From NCBI GenBank assembly GCA_026936325.1, contig JAPTHN010000010.1:50837283-50901282 (forward strand): a DNA stretch of 64,000 nt, read 5' to 3'. The notes beneath the pieces were generated by a model. That model did no database searches. It was not told where the DNA came from and saw only the letters and a list, made by a program, of their open reading frames with translations. A program made the position numbers and the translations under genes. Positions 1 through 12,389 of this stretch are shown one piece after another (within the stretch, counting starts at the first letter, position 1; each line of letters opens with the position of its first letter). This DNA is from Platynereis dumerilii (taxonomy: Eukaryota; Annelida; Polychaeta; Phyllodocida; Nereididae).

Positions 1-89
1 TCCATGTTGGTTTTTTGCATTGAAATTTGGTTTTTCAAAAAACCATTTTGAATCTAAAAAACCAATTTTGTCTGAAATATTTTAGAGTG
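1..89. mobile_element. Right arm of a palindromic MITE, cut by the window edge
   Basis: The first 89 bases match, nearly base for base, the right arm of the palindromic elements at 54.86-55.02 kb and 55.22-55.40 kb. They contain TTGCATTGAAATTTGG, CAAAAAACCATTTTGAATC and a terminal TTTAGAGTG. The left arm lies outside the window. It is a non-autonomous fold-back DNA element and no coding sequence is visible. The superfamily is not known. Confidence 0.75.
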
Positions 90-1004
90 AGATGTTGTTC
101 TGCTAACTCGCTTTGTAAAAAACAAGCAAAATCAGCATAACGTCGTTCTTTTTCTTAACTTGAAAGAAGATAAAAGCTTCAGAACCAGCCATCTACTGAA
201 CCAGTAGGGCATAAGATTTGCTAATGTTGCTTTGTTTTGTAGCTCAGTTCAAAGAGAATCATTTATTTGATATTCACAGTAATAGGATGATAGAGCTAGC
301 AGGTCGTAAAGGCTTGGGATATCTCAAAGGCTGGATTGGAAAGCCTGCTTGCAACGCTGTAGGTTGTTGAATAGCAAATGCCCCATCTAATCAACTCTGA
401 ATACCAACGGGCCATCTAATTAAGGGGGCTAATGTACCTCCCCAGCTACCTAATGTGCTTGGTCTGTTGTACAATGTGTAAAACTGTAAAACCATTTCTA
501 AGCCAACAAAGCACATTTCGTTTGTCATCAGCTTTCTTTCTCATGCAGCTGCATGTATTTTTGAAACAACATCAAGTGAATTATGGTATTTCTTTACACT
601 AAATGTTCATTGGGAACTACTGAACAAAGAAAAAATTGGATTTCGCCCTTGTAGCTAAGATTTAAGAACTACAATTTAAAAAGAAAACAACAACAATGGA
701 TTACACAAGTTTGGGTAGATAGTTGAATTTAAAAGGATAGACACTATTAGACAGATACCCCTTCTGTCATTAGGTACTGCATATAAACTCCAGTGCAGGT
801 TAGGCCTACTGGTTATAAGACAATTGAAGGCCCTGCATTGAAGGAGCCATGTAGGTGTAGATTTTGAAGGGCATTGACTGAAGTGACATACATATCGTCC
901 AATCGTAATGATGTTGTTGTGATGTTTGGAGTAAGATAATAAATAGTATTATGCTGTCCTCAATTTCTCCAAATTGTGTTTTTTCGTTATATGGTAATCT
1001 TCAT
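90..1004. other. Unassigned AT-rich sequence
   Basis: No open frame above background, tRNA-like box, terminal repeat or tandem array was seen here. It separates the MITE fragment from the first copy of the conserved block. Confidence 0.5.
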
Positions 1005-2205
1005 TTTAATCAGTGCCTCTCCTCTGTGACTTCTGTGTACTATACTTCCAAAAACCAGCTTTTTTTTAAATTTCGTGTTCCGGGAGCTATTAGTGTTATT
1101 TTTGGTCTTATACTGTCAGTGTCGTGAGTCCGTCTTTCGCTAAGACGACTTAAAGTCTCCTAACCTAATTGCAGTTTCTTTTGCCATTATTATCTAGAAA
1201 GGCTCAGAGTTGTATTGGTTAAGTTTAGAACGTACATACAGAAAATGGCTTAGTACCATGCATTGTACTGAGTAATCATTGCTTTCTTTGCTCAGAAAGA
1301 ACAGAATTTGTAATCATGGGTGTCTGTCTACGTCACATTGCTAGGTAGAACAAGCTTGTGGTCAAAAGTTCTCCTTTCTGTAAACCATTTTGTTTTTTGT
1401 TAAAAAACCATTTCTTTTCTTCCTCCTCAATGTATATGGTCAAATAGTGTTGATACAATGTACATGGTCAAATACAGTATTGAAACAAACTTGTTGCTAC
1501 AAATGATTACACTTTACTGCCCAATTATATTATTAATTACACATTTGCAAATTACGTGAATGATTGCAATGCCATTCCCTGCATTTAGGTGCACTTCCAT
1601 TCTTTAAGTTTTCATTGTTATTCATTCAAATAATGGCAAGAAACACATGGAAATTAGCTCAACCAGCTCTTGTCATTATCAATAGTGAATAGTGATGCCC
1701 ACTAAAACGCTGTATTATGCCATTAGGCCCATTACCAAAGAACACTAAATAACCTTTTTAAAACCAGATTGACATGCTATTTCTGAAATATATGGCTTGA
1801 CATTCCATTAAAGTCCACACATTTTTGTAACTGTGTTTTTGCAGATAATACAAATTACAGTCATGAAGTTAATTAAAAGTGAATGTCACATGATGTGTGT
1901 TGATATCCATGCCTCAAATATAGATGGTGAAATCTAGACTTCAAAATTGTCTTCAGTCTAAGGCTGTGGGGTCCAATTTGACAATAAAGTGAGCTGTCTG
2001 TCATAGTTCCATCTGAGCCTCTTTGTAGTCAGTCGGATTTCTCTTCAAATATCCTTCAATTTTGCTTAAATTTCAACTTGCATGGGTTTTACGGCAAAAG
2101 ACCATTTATGATCGCAGATCATCTGAAATAATGCCATTTTTGTTTATGATTATTAGATTTCGTCTGTTATTGATATGCTTATGGTACCCAACAGCTTTTT
2201 AATAA
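1005..2205. repeat. Conserved dispersed block, copy 1
   Basis: This stretch aligns along its length with 16,238-17,434, and its first 300 bases also align with 19,640-19,948. Shared anchors include CCTCTGTGACTTCTGTGTAC near the start, GGTACCATGCATTGTACTGA in the middle and TGATATGCTTATGGTACCCA at the end. The 3' third (about 1,830-2,200) is clearly more similar between copies than the 5' part. No shared long open frame is visible and no terminal repeats were found, so this is either a diverged dispersed repeat or a duplicated non-coding element. It holds a small palindrome, ATGATCGCAGATCAT, near 2,108. Confidence 0.7.
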
Positions 2206-3022
2206 TGTGGTCGAGATGCCTGAAGTGAGGTTGTATCAATCCGGAAAACTTTATTGACAGAACTATTGGGGCCTTATGTCCTTTGTTATTATTTGAGGCT
2301 TCAACAGATGGGTCTAGTGGATAAAGACATATGTTGCTTTTACCTATAGTCTTGATACCTAAAGGCCTCATCCTCAAATAGTCATTGAAAAGTTCCATTG
2401 AACTTTTTGAAAAGTTCCTGTGGACTTTTTGAAAAGTCAATGAACTATTTGATGACTATTTCAGGACGCTGCTGACAGGGGGCGCCCCTAGGGGCTGACT
2501 TTGAAAGTAAAGGCTTGCTGTGACTCAAAGCAAGGAGGATCAAAGTCAGTACATGTGGCCCCCTCTATACTGGGCAGAAATCTAGGTCACAGAATCTAGG
2601 CCATGGAGCAGTGAATGGCATTACATCTGGACCTTAATATTGGATAATGACTTCCAGAAATGACCCTAGGATTGGAGGGGTACAGCTGAGAGACGGGTGA
2701 GTGGCAAAATTGTGTGTCAACCTGCTATAAATGACTAAAAATTGTGGTGTGAATGTATCAAGTAAATCACATGCATGATTCCCGTGATTCAGAATGAAGT
2801 TGTTGGTTGTTAAGTTGTGCAATTAGATCTAGAAGTCGACTATAGCATACACCATAGCCGGGGTGGTGGGGCACTGCAGCCAGTGTGGAGATGGAGGGGG
2901 GGGGGCTTACTTATTGGACCCCAGAGCCGCTGACAAAAGGCGTCGCCGTCAGTCAATGCATAGAATAGTCAAGTCATTGACAATCCAAGCCGTCAGTGAC
3001 GTGTTTTAAAAGTGAGCCGCTT
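2206..3022. other. Unassigned sequence with a short self-complementary cluster
   Basis: No gene was recognised. Around 2,375-2,460 the motif TGAAAAGTTC and its complement GAACTTTT recur several times in both orientations, forming a small nested inverted repeat. A G-run lies near 2,896. The open frame on the minus strand across 2,153-2,440 is explained by this low-complexity structure. Confidence 0.4.
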
Positions 3023-3107
3023 CCAAATTTTTTACCCCAACATATTTGGTACCATTGGATTTGTCTTGAAAAGACGATTCCAGTGGTACCAAAATTGTCA
3101 AAATTGG
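3023..3107. repeat. Compact 85-nt hairpin
   Basis: The sequence TTTGGTACCATTGGATTTG is followed after a loop of about 3 nt by its near-perfect complement, ending GTGGTACCAAA. The inner stem is about 23 bp with one mismatch and G-U pairs. Weaker pairing (CCAAATTTT against AAAATTGG) extends it to about 85 nt. Short open frames on both strands here are shadows of the palindrome. It may be a tiny fold-back element; the loop is short for an animal pre-miRNA. Confidence 0.6.
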
Positions 3108-3424
3108 ACAACTTTGGCCCACACTTCAAGTGCCATGTTATTTGCATTGTAAGACAGATTATTTCTTTACATTTTTGATAAATTGGCCACACTAGCTAAG
3201 CCCATCGAATGAGCATGATTAAACAGATATTCTCAATATTTACAATGTTCATTTAGTGTTTTTGTTAGCCCCCCTAACTTTAAGAAAGAACTCCAATACA
3301 TCACTTAATTTCAATATTAAGATTTAAAACTAGAATAATTGTCAGATAAACTTTCATTAACTATTCAGTATGAATTCACCGTCATGTAAAATTACAGAAC
3401 ATGTGCCAATTATTAGATGTGTAT
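3108..3424. other. Unassigned sequence
   Basis: AT-rich, with no coding signal or recognisable repeat apart from a short C-run near 3,270. Confidence 0.4.
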
Positions 3425-3640
3425 AGGCCTAATCCAAGAACTTCAAAGCTGGACTGCCAATCGCTGGGTCCAAGGTTCGAAACCCACTCTTGCCGGGTCA
3501 CCTGGTCCTATGTTGGACGGCTGTTTCAATCATCCTTCGCCTCATTGCTGTGTCCTCCTCTTGTCCTAATTAGCCTATCAAGTGCATAAACACAGAATGT
3601 AAAGTCCCAGTTATCCATCAAAATCTACAAAAAGAACTTG
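3425..3640 (+). mobile_element. SINE family B copy (tRNA-derived)
   Basis: A B-box-like GGTTCGAAACC lies at 3,474-3,484. It is followed by a body (CACCTGGTCCTATGTTGGAC, then TATCAAGTGCATAAACACAG) shared with 55,600-55,770 and 62,345-62,475, and in reverse at about 19,095-19,165. The shared 3' end runs into CCATC-type repeats. This fits a short Pol III retroelement mobilised by a LINE; no target-site duplication was established. Confidence 0.65.
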
Positions 3641-3777
3641 CTAGGGATCAGGAGCTAATTGCCCCGGATTGACAAAAATTGTTCTTGGCCTTTTATGGTC
3701 AGTACAATTTCAGAAAGTCGCATCAATCAAACAAATTAGGACATGATATTATAGGCCTAATATATATATGTTATACA

Positions 3778-4074
3778 TTCCCTCGCGATGACTATCCGGT
3801 CTCTCACAAAATTCATCACGTTCCCTCAAGATCATCACAAGAGAATGCGATCACTGCATTCCCTTGCGATCTTTCGCATTCCCTTGCGATCTTTTGCATT
3901 CTGTTGTGATCATCGGATTCCCTTGCGATCATCAGATTCCATTGCCATCATTGAATCCCTGGATTTGCAAAATCCTTACATTGACATTTGGGAATGTGAT
4001 GATCAATAGAGAACGCAAATATCGTGAGAGAACACGAAAGATCACAAGGGAATGTGATAATCATTGCGAGGGAA
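3778..4074. mobile_element. Fold-back element built from short GCGATC repeats
   Basis: The termini are inverted: TTCCCTCGCGATGACTATC on the left and the complement of TTCCCTCGCAATGATTATC on the right. The left half contains a degenerate tandem array of about 19-22 bp built on CATTCCCTTGCGATC; the right half has the complementary words (ATCACAAGGGAATGTGAT). Overlapping plus-strand open frames here reflect the repeat. This resembles a fold-back type DNA element; the family is unknown. Confidence 0.6.
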
Positions 4075-5635
4075 CAAAATAATTGTTTTAAAATTCCGTG
4101 TCGTCTGCGGACTGGAGCTCCGTAAAATCATGATTTTAACACAATTTCCCCCCTTGATTACAAAAAAACTAATAAAAAAGCCAATTTAAGCTGATAACAT
4201 AAATGAAGTATAGTTTGACTCTTATTTGAGTGATTCTTAGTAGAATAGATTCTGTATTTGCCCTCAACATATTCCTCAGTTTGACATCAATGTGCATTCA
4301 TCATTGTCTAGTAATGCCTACAATAAATTTTTGTATAGATTTTTTAAGTGACTAATTTTAATCATTAACTTTGGTAACATCGGATAGCTAATCACACCTG
4401 TTTGTTATATTTTTAGAATGCCGAGACGTTGAAAATTGCCGCCTTCAATAGAGGAGCTGAAAATATAGTCATAGTCTGTCAATAAATCAATGGTAAGATT
4501 TAATACTTTGTGAATTAGACTACTTTCAAAGTGACGTACTATATTATATTGGCAAATTCTTGTACATTTTTTGGTGCTGTCTTTCCGGTTTGTAATTTTT
4601 TGTGACAATTTTATACTGTTGGGTCACCTTGGGTGTCATTGCAGAATTAACATTCCATATAAAACATACTCTGTAAAGTCATGTTGTTTGATCTTGTATG
4701 ATTTTTAGGTGTGAAAAAATCACACTTTTGTTTGAATTTTGTCGTCATGGTGAATATTTTGAGCCTGTGATCCATTACATATTTATTGGAAATTGCCAGT
4801 TTTTCTTGCTTATTCCCTTTTAGCAGAAGATACAAGAGTGGTGTGCTGAATGGCAAGGATCTAATAGTTGGAAGCTGAAGTCAAGTTCAGAAATTTGGCG
4901 AGCCTGTGTGCAGTACATGCCTGATGGAGATTAAATGGTATACAACAAAGGGATTTTATCTTGCTTATTTGTGTAATTTTTATACTATTGACTAGATGTT
5001 GGTTAAACTGTATTTTTGGGAAGTTTCTTTGTTGGTTTATCCATCCTAGACAAATTCTTGGATACACCGCTGCTTGGCGTCACATGATTCCAAGAGATTT
5101 ATCCATTTCAGTTAAATTTACAAATATTAATTATTAGTAGAGTCAAAGATGCAAATTGCAATTGAAATAAAACATTCATTTATATCTTTTTCAAGGGCCA
5201 GGAGCTTATTTTTATCAAGCGCTTTATAATAGTCAATTGATGAACTTTACCATATTCTGGTTCAGCAGATTATAATGCATGAATAACATTGCTTGTTATA
5301 TTTCAGGGGTGATAAGGCATATAATGGCATGAAGATCCCCACCAACTTCTTTGAGAACAGCACCAGTTATGAAGGCTCGAAAAGATCTACTTTCCTTTCT
5401 AGATGGTGGGTATTATGGTTGTGTGAGAAAGATCTATCTTTACAATAGAAGTAATTTCGAGCCATTTATTTAGTTACGCAGTTGCGGAAATTTTGTAGGA
5501 GAAACCAGGGCACATTTGGACAGCGCAATGCAATTTTGGGGGGGGGGGGCTTTCTTGGTTCCCGATTTTCCATTTCCATCAATGCTATTGGCACTACAAG
5601 TTACTCAAGTGTTTTCAGCAGTGAGTAAAAATTTT
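4075..5635. other. Unassigned AT-rich sequence
   Basis: No repeats with clear ends and no supported exon were seen. A G homopolymer of about 10 lies at 5,538. Short minus-strand open frames at 4,405-5,067 have AT-driven composition and no recognisable domain. Confidence 0.4.
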
Positions 5636-5869
5636 CAGGGGTGCCGGAATAGGGGGAGCAATTGCCCCTGCTGCCCTTGGCCAGAAGGGGCAGGGTTGCC
5701 TTTTTGATCTCAAAGAAAAAATGTTATACGGCCTAAATTTACAGTGAATTTTAGCATTAGCAAAAATCCATAGTATGTATTCAAAATTATCATTGCCGCT
5801 ACATTAAATTGGACTTGCCCTCTCTCGACCGACGACCCCTGTCGCCCTTGTTTCCTTCCGGCACCCCTG
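5636..5869. mobile_element. Short hAT-like MITE with AGGGGTGCCGGA ends
   Basis: The inverted ends CAGGGGTGCCGGAA and TTCCGGCACCCCTG bound a 234-bp GC-richer insert with no open frame. The CAGGGG start is typical of hAT-type ends. Similar A-rich words (AGTAAAA) flank both sides, but a clean 8-bp target duplication could not be fixed. Confidence 0.65.
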
Positions 5870-6847
5870 AGTAAAATATAGATGTGCAAAGCGTTCCAAT
5901 GTGCCCCAGTTCCCCCTATTGATGGAAATCATATTTTCAGAGCTTTATCTTCCGTATTTAAACTTTTGCGTAAGCATGAAATTTTGCTTTCTTTGGCATG
6001 TTGCATGGCCCATGTGGTACCACCACTGAGTGTATTAATAAATATTGCATCATTCAACATATCTGGACATTTTTGGCAATTTGAGAAACTATTGATTTCT
6101 GGTATACAATGTTTAGTGAAACTAATAAAATATGAAGGAGATACTTCAAATTTTCAGAATAAGACAAACCTGGACCGTCACTCTCATGGAAAATAGCCTA
6201 TAACAAAAGATTTGTTTTGAATTTAAAACTCTTAACTCATGATAAGCCTGCCTTGGGAACAAATTTTTAAGAAAAAAAATTACTTTGAGGAATTTTAATA
6301 AATTTTTTTTTTGTAAGATTCCCACAAACTAGTGTATAGTAATACATATCGAGTATGTTTTCGAAGTATTGATGACACTTCGCAGAAACGATTCTCATTA
6401 CTAGAATCCAGGGTCATGTCCCAGACAAAGTGATTTTGTCTTCACCATCATGCCTAAAAATTAGGATGTCAAATCAATCAGGATTGATCTGACATAATTT
6501 AAGGCCTTGGAACAACTCCTTTAACTTGTCTCTTTTCCAACTCATGACTACTCTTATCGGCATTATTGGACATAAATCTCAGGTGGTTAGCAGAAAAAGT
6601 AATTAATTAGTCTATGTTTCTACATCTTTTGATATCAATGAATAAAATTCTTCAAAATATTTATTTTGTCAATTTAGAAAATACTTTGTGATTAATTTTC
6701 ATCTCCAACTCTGATTCCGACTGAAAACCAAATTTTGACTCAAGATTTTTCTGTCTCCACCCGAAAACCTCCAACTCCCAGAAGTAAATAAGAAATATTT
6801 AGATCTTTGCACCTCATTTTTATTATAATGTTTTTTATTTTATTTCC
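5870..6847. other. Unassigned; contains a Ser/Thr-codon-like TCCGACT repeat fragment
   Basis: Near 6,706-6,780 there is a stretch of CTCCAACTCTGATTCCGACT type, similar to 33,955-34,015 and 34,185-34,290. That suggests a dispersed repeat fragment. The rest shows nothing recognisable. Confidence 0.35.
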
Positions 6848-7704
6848 AAGCAGTTTAGAGTTGAAGAATATGTCCATCTACGCAGTAAGAAACAGCGCTC
6901 TCTGCTGTCCCAGTTGAGACTCGGTATTCTCCCTCTTGAAATAGAAACTGGTAGATGGAAGAGCATTGATGAACAAGACAGATTATGTAAATTATGTGAT
7001 CATGGTCAAGTTGAAAATGAATACCATTTCCTCTTTGGATGCCCTTTCTCTGATCTGAGGAGTAAATACTTCAGTGACATCAATATTACATCTGATGAAT
7101 TTCTTATAATGAATGTTCAAGAACAATGGGAACTTGTGATGAGCCCTGAATATTTTGCTCACACTGCTAAATTTGTATGCTTATTGTATGAAAGTAGAAA
7201 GTCTGCATCGTTTGTATGAATATTTTCTAAAATTTTATTTCTCTGTATATAGTAACCATTAGTAATATTTTTCTTTTTTTAAATGTTATTACTCTTTATA
7301 TAGTAGCCATTAGTAACAGTTAATTCATCTGTTTGATTGTGTTACTGAAAGAAATTGGGTTGTGTGTGTTGCTGATAGTAATTTAACTTGACATATATAT
7401 TTCCTATATATTCTCACTTTTCTTAACAGAAGTACATGTATATACATAATATTATGTTTATATCTTACATAGAAAATCCTATGATAGCTATTAATACTAA
7501 TTATATAAAAAATCAAATTTTTGGCGCCACTCATAATAGTAAAACACAGTGTGAAAGTGACTTGTAAGCCCAGTGGGCTGGATGTAGAAGTTGATAATCT
7601 AACCAAAATATTTATTTCTCTTTACTTGTACTAATACTGATTACATAATTGTCGACTGTATGCATATGTCACTAAAATAAACATTTAACAAACAAACAAA
7701 CATT
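6848..7704 (+). mobile_element. 5'-truncated LINE: C-terminal ORF end plus 3' UTR
   Basis: An open frame at 6,851-7,219 encodes about 122 residues: a basic start (VHLRSKKQRSLLSQLRLGIL), then ETGRW and a Cys/His cluster CKLCDHGQVENEYHFLFGCP. The C-x2-C...H-x4-C arrangement after 'LRLGILPL.IETGR' is the hallmark of the C-terminal end of many non-LTR retrotransposon pol proteins, downstream of reverse transcriptase. No ATG opens the frame, as expected for a 5'-truncated copy; the catalytic RT and endonuclease parts are absent. The 3' UTR (7,220-7,704) is AT-rich and ends in an AACAAACAAACAAAC tail. The clade was not assigned. Confidence 0.8.
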
Positions 7705-8679
7705 TCCAGGTTGATGTGACAAATATGTTTCCGACTCCCTTTTGCAGTTAATTGGAAATCTTAACAGAAAGTCCAGAGAAGGAAATTTATTTGAAAGGGT
7801 GAACATTTAAGTAGCTCTTGATACTGAAGTCAATTTCACATGATTAAATGCTCAAAAAAGAGTTAAAAAAATTGTGTGTAGGGCAGATATTTTTTAGCCG
7901 GGATAAGCCCAGATTATTATAATGAAAAGATGATAGGCTACATATAATTTCCCGCCATGAATTGTAAAAAGTATAACTACAAATAAATAATCAGCCAGCC
8001 ACAGATATATATTCATTTGAGAAATCATAATTTTATTCCATCCAAAAAATTAGAATTGTTTATTGAGGTCTGTGATGATCTTTCAAATTACTTGTGTCGT
8101 TAATTGATCCAGTTGCTTGTAATTTCTGTTGCGTATTTCATGACATACTGGGGAGTGAGAAATGCAATGAATTCCCAATTTATAAATAAAACTTTTTTAT
8201 TACAATTTACAACCATTTTCCATTTTCATTTTATTACTTTATTAATAAGTCTTGGATCGGATTTTGATCAGTGATCGTTTGAAAAATTTAAATTGCTGCA
8301 CAATGGCTAGTGCGTCAGTGCAATTTTTGTTGATATTCTGCCTCTTCTTTGCTGTCTTTATCAGGTCATGTAGCTCTACAGATTGCATTATTGGCAAATT
8401 GTTTCACTACCTGAGATGTTGCAGGTTCGAATATATATCCAACCATGGCAGGTAGATACGGAATGAGATTCTTTGCTCTACTCCACCTTGGGGCAAATGA
8501 GTACTATAGGAAATGGATGAGTGATTTAGTATACTGTGAAGCTGATATTGGTTTCTCGCTGCGTACTCTTGGGAAGTTGAGAAAGGCTCATGCTGGAAAA
8601 TGCTATAGTCCTTACAGCGTCACCTTGATCCTATAGATAGATCAGCTGTTGGTCCTGTCTGCTCCAATTTTACAACAAC
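7705..8679. other. Unassigned sequence
   Basis: No supported gene. Two short plus-strand open frames (8,252-8,455 and 8,445-8,636) have no recognisable domain. A hydrophobic stretch in the first (VQFLLIFCLFFAVFIRSCSS) could by chance resemble a membrane segment. Confidence 0.35.
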
Positions 8680-9003
8680 AGATAGATAGATAGATAAGGA
8701 AAAATGCAGCCCTGTAAGCTCAGTTCTGGCCACTCATGAGGGTTGATCGATGAGATTACAGCGGGAGCCCTCAACATGTAGCACATTTACCCCATGTGAG
8801 GTATCTTTTACTTGCCCAGAACAGACTGATACAAGGGGCAGCCTATAGCTATTTAACGTCTTATCCGAACGACATTCAGCTTGGAGTTTGCTCATAAAGG
8901 TCCACTGGAAATTTTGAGTTCCCCACCCGGGGTTCAAACCCACGCAAGCAAAGACCTTCAGCCGAGCAGGCAGGAACCTGAACCACTACACCACCAAGCA
9001 GGA
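8680..9003 (-). mobile_element. SINE family A copy with GATA/TATC tail
   Basis: Read on the minus strand, the element begins near 9,003 with a tRNA-like promoter: an A-box-like TGGTGTAGTGGTT and a B-box-like GGGTTTGAACCCC (plus-strand 8,931-8,941). The body shares GGCAAGTAAAAGAT, CCTCACATG and CATGTTGAGG with the copy at 27,905-28,145. It ends in a (TATC)n tail at 8,681-8,697. This is a Pol III-type retroelement. Confidence 0.75.
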
Positions 9004-12000
9004 CACATCCCTATACCACTTTGTCCTTTTGAAAAATAATTTACCTTGACAAAAAATTTAAAAAGGCCGAAGTGTGAATGATTTCATAAGTGCTCGTTCC
9101 AGATAAATCTGCTCACCGCACTGGCGCTCACTGAATGTCCATACCAATCATTTTAGCCCAGAAATAATTATCTTTAGCTTCTCAGATCTTCATGAGGCAT
9201 GTTTCCCAGGGTGGCTTAGTAGGACGCAGAAAAAGAAGCTATAATCTCAATTTAAAATTAGGTCAATTTGATAAAAATTGAGAGCTCAAATTTGTTTTCC
9301 ACAGGCAGAAAATATGTTGGGTCAGTAAATCCCAAAAAGCTAAAAGCAGATATGTCTGGTTTTGTGGTTTTGACCACCCAGAGAATCTGCTGAAGTGGTT
9401 TTGACACGACTTGCTCGGAGTTTGCACCCATGTGTACTACCCACAGTGGAGACTTGCTAACCATTGCAATGGAGCCAGTTTTCTTGAGTTGTAACATCAT
9501 AAAAGCTCATGATCCATCGTGCCATTAACCATTATGACATCAAACTTCCCGAAAATTACAAAGCCATGCTTATGATAAAAGAGAAATACTATAGTTATTC
9601 TCCAATGTGACTTTAAATGCAGCAGAGAACTTTCAGACTTGTATCTTATAATGACTCTTTAAACAGCAAACTGATCGGAAATTATTTTAATAAATTTATT
9701 TTGCCATAGAAAAGTCATGCTTTTCAATTATAGGTATAGTTTGCAAACATTCAGCATTCAGACAACACACAATTGATACAATAGTTCACAAAAGCAAGAT
9801 CCACTGATGACTGATATGCAGACATCAGACTCTCACCAAGGTTTGATAAAACACAATCAGAAAATTATTTTGCATGCTAATTAAAGCAGTTCATCAACAA
9901 GTTCTCCCACCAAAGTGTTGACATCGGACTGAACACAAGGGGAAATGTTAAAAGCGCATTAAATTTTTGGCGGTCAAGCTAAAATCATAATTTGATAATA
10001 TTAGCCAAAAAGTCTGAAAAAATTATAAATTTCAGAAATATTTGCTATTTCTCAGCCCCAAGTTGTTGTGAATTGGAGAAGCCTTCCGTCGCCACCAAAA
10101 TTAAAAATCTGTCCTAAAGTGTCCCGTCTCTATCGTGCATATATATACATAATTATTTAATTATATATTTTCTATAGATATCTGAATTCACAAATTTTCG
10201 ATTTTAATATCCAGGCCTATGGGAGTCCTACTTGGCAACACGAGCTCTTCATGGCACCCCTTTCTTAAATTTTGAAGGAACATATTTTCTTGTTCAGCTG
10301 AACAATCACCTCTACCTTGGGAAACGGATACAAAATATTCACATATAAGCCTAACTAATTCACAAGCAAACAGGTTTTTCTTAAAAAAGCCAGTAATTGA
10401 AATCATAATTGAAATCACAATTTAAACCAAAACAATATAAATCAAATTAATGATTTTAATGCATCTAAACCATGATTTCAATCATGATTCCAATTGCCTT
10501 GATTTAAATCAAACAACCCTGCAAGTGAAGCTTGAACAACAATAGCAAGAATTAAGAACTAAGTATTCAAGCCACATGAATAAAACAAAGAGTTACAATG
10601 AACACCAGTGGCGGATCCAGACAATGTGGTCTAAGGGGGGGGGGGCGGCTGGATGTTGTTTTGGGATTCAATGGCTCGCATTGGCGTAATTTCTGCATTC
10701 ACGGGTGTTTGTTGTATTTTTAGTCCAAAAACAATAGCAGCAAATGCCCAAAAATTGGGAGTTGATGGTCCACACACTCGCCAGTCAGGGACCAGTACAC
10801 AAGTTTGATCAGAGCTCTGGCTTATGAAGTGTATGCTTCACAGTTCTTTGTAAAATTACATCACCAGGGCGATCATGCAGGAAACAAATTATTGAAGAGT
10901 TTGTATAGTTGAACCACAATTTTCAAACCGCAGTGAACGGATCACAGAGTCTTCTCCGCTCATCTGTGTTACAATGTGCTGAAAAAAAAAAAATTATGGT
11001 AGTATTTAGTAAACAAACAGAAATGAGACTTTTTACTGTATAAGTAATTAAGTATACCATTTTGCAGTGAAAAACACACGACTATATTTTCAGAGTATCT
11101 AAAAAATGGGTTCATAATTACTGCCCATGCTATGCATAGGGCAGTAATGAAACGATCTCGGATCGATGTGAGGCAGAGGCCTACTGGCCAAACCAGGCCA
11201 TTCCAAGGGTTCATTTCATCATTTTCACTCATTTGTAACATCGTAGATTCGAACAATTGTGTCTTCCTTTAGTTAAATTCAATATTATAAGATTTATTGA
11301 TATCCTCTCTGTTGCATAGCGCAGGGCAGGTCAGACCATTTTCCGCCGCCATTTTCTTGTGAATTCAGGGTCAGTGTAAAATGCAGACCATGCGGGCCAT
11401 GTGGACCATGCTGACCACCAATTAAACAAACAAACACTGTTGGTTTAGGCGGTTAAACAGGCTGAGCTATCGTAGTGAAGCTATTGCTAATTGCTAATAC
11501 AACACCATGCTTCTATTGCATTTAACACATCATCAATGACAGACGTTCTCTGCAATCCAATAATTAAAAGACCCTGCCAGGCTGACACACAATTACTGAT
11601 TTCTAATTCATTCCATTGTCTAGGAAATAGTTTCTTTTTTTTTTTCATCCACTATACATATTTGAAATCATGTGAAGGTATTCCACTGAAAAGCACTTGT
11701 GCATGGGCAGTCCTGCACTTCTAAGAGTGCTTGTTATATATGTCGGGCCTCAGCTTAATAACATGATAAATCATCTTGTCCTTGCATCATAATTTTTGAC
11801 AATTAAAAATTGTAATCTAGATTAGATTTGTCAGCTGGAGATTTAAAATTCAGTTTAAAAAGAATATCATATTGTAGACCAGTACCATTATCATTCAATT
11901 TTAATAATTTGTTAATTAATATTTAATCAATATAAATCTAGAATTTTTCCTGGAACTTCCTAGATATGGTTGTCTTTTTTCTTTTTAATTTGGTGTTTTG

Positions 12001-12389
12001 ATTTGACGTATGATACTAATACCATCTCTTTTAATATTCTTTGTCATGCAAATTTTTAATAATTTGTCACCTGCATCATTCGGCAGCGGTTCGTTTGACA
12101 AAAGATCAACTGGTGAAGGCATTGACGACTCAAGGAAGCGCCTGGAAGAAAAATATTAGAATTATAATCTAAATCAGATATTATATTATAAAAACTACCA
12201 TCTGCATCTTAGTACACGCATCTGCATCAGACCAAGCAAATTGTAAAGCATACCTTCTGTCATAAGGCACTGGAGCTTCCGTCAAGGCCTAAGGTAGCAA
12301 CCTGGCTTTGCAAAGACCTGAAATAAAAAATTAATCATCAAAATTGCTATTCTGAATCGATTCACCATTAAAATATGGTTTTAAAATTA
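9004..12389. other. Long unassigned interval with scattered repeat ends
   Basis: Three repeat fragments are visible. CAGTGGCGGATCCAG at 10,612, followed by a G-run, matches the general form of hAT-like ends; its partner end was not found. The minus-strand CAGGGTTGTTTGATTTAAA at about 10,521, next to AATCATGATT palindromes (10,380-10,521), resembles another hAT-type end. AATTAAACAAACAAAC at about 11,422 looks like a LINE-type 3' tail. Nothing else was recognised. Confidence 0.4.

Noticed and set aside
8925-9003. tRNA gene on the minus strand
   Set aside because: A and B boxes are present but there is no cloverleaf with an acceptor stem, and the body continues into a SINE with a tetranucleotide tail.
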